Shown: positions 32,956 through 37,026 of the stretch, one piece after another
Layout of the letters: each line of letters starts with the position of its first letter
Position numbering within the stretch: the first letter of the stretch is position 1
Source of the DNA: Chlamydomonas sphaeroides
Taxonomy: Eukaryota; Chlorophyta; Chlorophyceae; Chlamydomonadales; Chlamydomonadaceae
Direction: 5' to 3'
NCBI GenBank assembly: GCA_001662425.1
Contig: BDDC01000979.1
Span: 1 to 37,026 of the forward strand
DNA: 37,026 nt
Translations under genes and position numbers: made by a program
Notes under the pieces: generated by a model
Database searches by the model: none
What the model was told of the DNA's origin: nothing
The model's input: the letters and a program-made list of their open reading frames with translations, nothing else

Positions 32956-34811
32956 AGGCAGGCAGGGGTGCTTGGGGCGGGGCGGGGCGGGGCCGTCACC
33001 CGGTGAGGCCGCGGCTGTGTTGGCCCGCCGAGGATGAGGGGAGGGCGACTGGCGGCTGGGGCCGGACCCGTGCGGAATGTGTGGGTTGGGTGCGTCGGTG
33101 ACCGCCAGGCTGCAGCGTGCAGGGTGGCCTCCCGCCAGGGTATCAACCAGCAAGTCAGGTGCTGCGGGCTGTTGGGGTGCCTAAGCGCTCGTGTGGCGAT
33201 GGGCGGCTGAGCAATGAGGGGGGCGGAGCCGGCAGCCGGCAGGCCGCAGAGTGCTCGCTGCCCGCCCCTCCCGGCAGCCGCCAGGTCCTTGTGCGGCCGG
33301 GCGGGTGTAGCTAGGCGCGCTGCCGTACGGTAGTGAACTGGGCGCATCGGCAGTGCGGTTGCTGACGACTGCACTCCTCGGCGGCCTGCTACCCGGTACG
33401 CGCCTGCGGCCCCAAGGCCAGCGCCGCTGCCCCGGCCCAGGCTGTCGTGCCGTGGCGCGCTCTGCCTAGTGCCCACAACCCCTGTCGTGCCACAACGTAG
33501 CGGTGGCATAGTATCGTCGGGTTACGGCTAGCGTGGTGTTGTGTGTGCGAGCTGTGCAAGTGTGCAAGCCGCGGCCCTCTCCTGGAGCGTACGGCATGAG
33601 CCAGCGCCTCGGCCGTTGCGCGTCGCCAGAGTTGCCACTCTGGGACGCGCCAGAAGATACCGTGTGTAAGACGCTCCGTCTGCATTGCTCTGTCTCTTAC
33701 GGCAGCAAGTATCAGCTTTCCCAGTGCCATAAACAGAGTCCGCGGCTGAGCCAGCTGTGTCAAGCGTCACGCTCCCAGGTGAGGCAGCCCGCACCGCGAG
33801 GCGTGCCTTTGTTCGTCCTAGAGTAGTCGTTAGTGCCGGCTGTAGTCTGCCGTGCACGTGATATGTCGTGACACGGTTGCTTGAGGCCATCGTGCAGCGG
33901 CCGAGGGCTGGGGATTGCCTCGACATTCGTGCTTCCCGCCACAGCACTCGCGGTAACTGAGTCATTGGTGGAGGGTGTGAGGGCTGAGGGGTGAGAGCGG
34001 AGGTTGACTGAGGCGGCTGGGGCGGGGAGGCGGGAAGGCGGGCGGGGGAAGAGGGGGAGAGGAGACGCGGGCATGCTGGAGTGACCCCTGTTGGCATAGA
34101 CACAGGCCGAGAGCTGAGCAACGCCGAAGCCTGGTTCGCCCTTGTGCTCGCCGCCACCAGGCCCGCGAGTACGTCACCTGGCCGCCCATCAATTATGTCT
34201 TACTTGCAGCATTCAAGCACGCGAGCAGCAGGAGGAGCAGCAGAAGCAAAGAACTTCTCAGCAGGCTTCGCGAAGTGCTTTTATGAGGCAAAGCTGGGTT
34301 AACTTGCGGTTAAGCAATCGCGACCCGCCGCATCTAGAACTAGCAGCGGGAAGTGACGGTTGGTTAATTGGCAGCTGGCTTTCTGCCGTTTTCCGTGTAC
34401 CACATCAAGCATGCCAGTAGATAACGTCTCCATGATTATCCAAGGACGTGGAAGCTGAATCTCGTGTAGAGCTGGACTGGCTGAGCCAGTAAACGCCTGC
34501 CGCTATGACAAAAAGCAACGCTTAACTTCTGATACATGCCGCTGCTACTTAGGCGTATGGATGCACCCTCGCGTTGCGCCGCTTGACAGCTGCGCTCACC
34601 TCTCACCTCAGTTATGCATCCATGCTGATAGAAACCTATACTGATGATATGTTGTTGCATACGCTCCTGGGCCGCATACAGCCGCTGGACTGATGGATGG
34701 CGCCGCTGTCCTCCGAGTACGTCTCAGGGACATCGCAGCGTGCTTGCTGCCAGCTACGCAGCATAGTCGTCACGTCGCCTCTGGCGTTGCATTTCGCGCG
34801 ACGTCCGAACC
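32956..34811. other. Long intergenic region with AT-richer islands
   Basis: The helicase 3' UTR and the promoter of the GAF gene must lie here. From about 33440 on, GC content drops well below the rest of the window, most clearly at 33660-33900 and 34190-34700. I see no protein domain, tRNA or repeat. A 73-residue open frame at 34081-34302 is possible but unsupported. A TGTAA at 33665-33669 is about 710 bases past the helicase stop, far for a 3' UTR signal. Confidence 0.5.
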
Positions 34812-36744
34812 ATGCGCTTCCGGAGCTGTTTCACCGGATGCCACGCCGGGTCACACGATGCTGAAGAACGTCTAGCGACACAGATCAACCAAGCTTGTTT
34901 CCACGGGTGGCGAGAGCACGAGCCATCACGCGATGCGACGGCGCCGGTTCCCGAAGCGAGCCCTGGCACACGCGCAATACAGCCATCACAGGGCATCAGC
35001 AGCCAGGTGCGGTCCAGCGCTTTTACCTTCGGACAACCGTAGCATCTCTGCTAATCCGTATTTGTTGCACCGTCTCAGGCCGATGCGCTGACACAAGAGC
35101 TGCTGAGCCTGGCTACACCCCAGTCGTGGCTGCTACACATCTACGAAGTGCTGCGCTGCCTGAAGGCGCACACGGGCGCGGAGCAGGCTCAGTGAGTGCC
35201 GCTGTCCGACGTACCATACGTCGTCGCAAGCCGTTCAACAGCCTCGCGTTCCGCCTAACACCCAAAACCCCAAAACCACCGACCCTGCCCCCCGTGCAAC
35301 AGCCTCGCGCTCTTCACCGGCCCCAGCTCCGTCAACTCCACCGGCCTCGCCGCCCTGCTCAGCCCGCCCCTGGCCCTCCACGAGCCCGCGCCCTGGCTGC
35401 CGTGCGCCGGCTGGGAGGCCTGGGACGGCGGTGCGCAGCTGCACGCCTGCCTGTTTCCGCCGCGGGGGCATGACGGCAGCCCCCTGGGGCCCGTGCTGAT
35501 CCGCCGCTCGGGGGACGCTGTCCGGCTGCCGTGGCCCCCCGCCGCGGATGGCGCGGCGCCGGACGCCCCCGGCGTGTCTCTGGCCTGGGGCGACCTGCTG
35601 GCTCTGCCGGTGGCGGTGCGGGGGCAGCCCGTGGGCGCCCTGCTACTGGGCTGGCGGAGCGGAGGGGCTGCCGCGCGGCAGCAGCAGCCCCCGAGGCACA
35701 GCCCCGCGGGCCCGGCGCGGCTGCTGACGTGGGCGGACGTGGCGGGTGAGGGGTACGGGGCGTTGACGCGGCGGCTGGCGGCAAGGGCTGCAGCTGCTGC
35801 CCCCCGCCAGCAGCCGTGGGACTGGGTCACTGTCCTCGCTACACCTCCACCCATCATGCATGCCAGCACCCCCGGTACATCCCCCAGCACCCCCGGTACA
35901 TCCCCCAGCACCCCCGGTACATCCCCCAGCACCCCCGGTACATCCCCCAGCACTACACTCCCGGCGGGCGCTGCGCCGCGGCTACGCCGTGCTGTGCCCT
36001 CACGGACCGTACAGGCTGTGACGCCACCCCTACCGCCTACGTCTGACTCCGATGCACGAACCCGCACACCCACCCTACCCACCTGCCCGCCCCCGCAGCC
36101 CTGCAGCGGGCATCTACTCTGGCGCTGTACGGCATCAGCGCGCAGCCCGAGGCGGCGGCGCTGACGTGCCAGGTGAGTGGGGCCCGTGCGCCGCTACCCC
36201 TCTCCTCCCCGCCCTTCTCCTCCCCGCCCGTCTCCACCCCGCCCGTCTCCACTCCACCACCACCCCTACCCCCATTCCCCCACCCCGCCCTTTTCCCCAG
36301 GTGGCCTGCTGCCTGGCGACCATCGCCCGCAGCTCCAGCCTGCAGCAGCTGCTGGCCGGCCTGCTGGCGGCTGTGGGCGAGCTGCTGCGCACCCGCGCAC
36401 GCACCGACCTGACGCCGCTGCTGGCGCTGGCGGGACCCGGCCTGGGCCCTCGCCCCGGCGCGGGCGCACCCGGGGTGGGCTCCGCAGCGCAGCTGTGGAC
36501 GGCCGCCAGCCCCCAGCCCCCGGGGGCCCAGCCCGGCGCGCTGCTCATCGCCCTGCGCGCGGCGCCCGACGACTCGGCGGCGGCGCTGACGCGGGTGCTG
36601 TACGCGAGCGCCAGCGGCGGCGGCGGCGGCGGCGGCGGGCGGCCGGGGCTGTCGATGCTGCTGGGGGCCACTTCGTCTTCGATAGCCGCGGACAGGGACA
36701 CGCGGGACCGCCAGTCGCAGGCCGACGCCGCCCGTGCCAGCGTG
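34812..36744 (+). CDS. Probable GAF-domain protein, 5' part (3' end outside window)
   Basis: Exons: 34812-35006 (start less certain), 35079-35191, 35303-35745, 36099-36172 and 36301-36744, with a GTGAGG donor at the window edge; phases 0, 2, 1, 0 agree. GAF domains sense small ligands or redox state in kinases, cyclases and phosphodiesterases. The stretch from ADALTQELLSLATPQSWLLH through LALFTGPSS, then LALPVAVRGQPVGALLLGW and finally LLTWADVAALQRASTLALYG, has the order of a GAF domain: an opening helix, central strands, the G.lll.gw strand and a closing helix. A second, less clear segment follows (SSLQQLLAGLLAAVGELLR onward), with poly-Gly before the exon end, and may start another GAF or coiled region. 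No effector domain is visible yet. The first exon (65 residues) has lower GC and no recognisable motif; its intron (35007-35078) has a good ctaat branch point. Confidence 0.55.
35865..35955 (+). repeat. 21-bp minisatellite in the GAF-gene intron
   Basis: Four near-perfect copies of agcacccccggtacatccccc lie within the intron 35746-36098. The frame stays open through them (Ser-Thr-Pro-Gly-Thr-Ser-Pro), so an alternative reading that retains this region is possible, but the spliced form gives a better GAF ending. Confidence 0.9.
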
Positions 36745-36955
36745 GTGAGGCCCGCGGGCTGCCGGGCGTGGGGCGGGGGTGGGTGCGGTAGTAGGGGCTG
36801 AGATCCGTTGTACGGTGCTGTGGGCCGTCAGATGACGCAGCCGCGCGGCCCCATGCCCTCTGCCCGTACTCCGCCCCTCTCCGAGCTTCAGCGCGTCAAC
36901 GGTATCGCGGCCTCCCTTCCGCCCAGCCCGTGATCGCTGCCCTCCCTGCCCCTCC

Positions 36956-37003
<48 letters not shown>

Positions 37004-37026
37004 CCCCCCCCCCCCCCCCCCCCCCC
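36745..37026. other. Intron start ending in poly-C run at window edge
   Basis: This begins with the GTGAGG donor of the GAF-gene exon and contains no further exon I can support. From about 36959 to the end it is almost pure C, with a single G at 37003. The run is likely an intron polypyrimidine expansion or sits next to an assembly gap. Confidence 0.7.

Overview
This is a very GC-rich nuclear genome window, almost certainly from a chlorophyte green alga. Evidence: third codon positions are nearly all G or C, genes are split by many short introns with GTG-type donors and CAG acceptors, proteins carry Ala/Gly/Gln/Ser homopolymers, TGTAA-type polyadenylation motifs occur, and eukaryote-only genes are present (PP2A catalytic subunit, BCCIP/Bcp1, BTB protein). 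No species can be named from the sequence alone. A 367-base run of N sits at 21215-21581, and the window ends in a poly-C run. I saw no tRNA, rRNA, CRISPR array or intact transposon.

Layout. 1-2514 (+): 3' part of an unrecognised multi-exon gene. 3878-4705 (-): a single-exon BTB/POZ protein. 5141-13063 (-): a giant gene for a ~2,546-residue modular repeat protein, with two recurring domain types separated by Ser/Asp- and Ala/Pro-rich linkers; I do not recognise it as a described family. 14576-18367 (-): a six-exon, 977-residue protein of unknown function with a leader-like N-terminus. 18755-22693 (+): a BCCIP/Bcp1 orthologue interrupted by the assembly gap. 24211-27219 (-): the PP2A catalytic subunit in eight exons. 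27741-32955 (+): a ten-exon, 998-residue DEAD-box RNA helicase with several degenerate motifs. 34812 to beyond 36744 (+): the 5' part of a probable GAF-domain protein.

Most exon models join in phase with no internal stop; the exon phases were worked out by hand and are given per gene. Two head-to-head gene pairs share short intergenic regions: 18368-18754 (unknown minus-strand gene and BCCIP) and 27220-27740 (PP2A and helicase). The genes do not form one obvious pathway; ribosome/nuclear housekeeping (BCCIP, helicase), phosphatase signalling (PP2A) and putative regulatory proteins (BTB, modular giant, GAF) are simply neighbours.

The most unusual content is the giant modular gene, whose repeats include a 255-bp perfect duplication that suggests ongoing homogenisation. 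Also worth attention are a PP2A reading frame that runs past the normally invariant DYFL end, a GC-AG intron holding a four-fold array of branch-point-like motifs, and a general intron layout with G-rich 5' halves and C-rich 3' halves.
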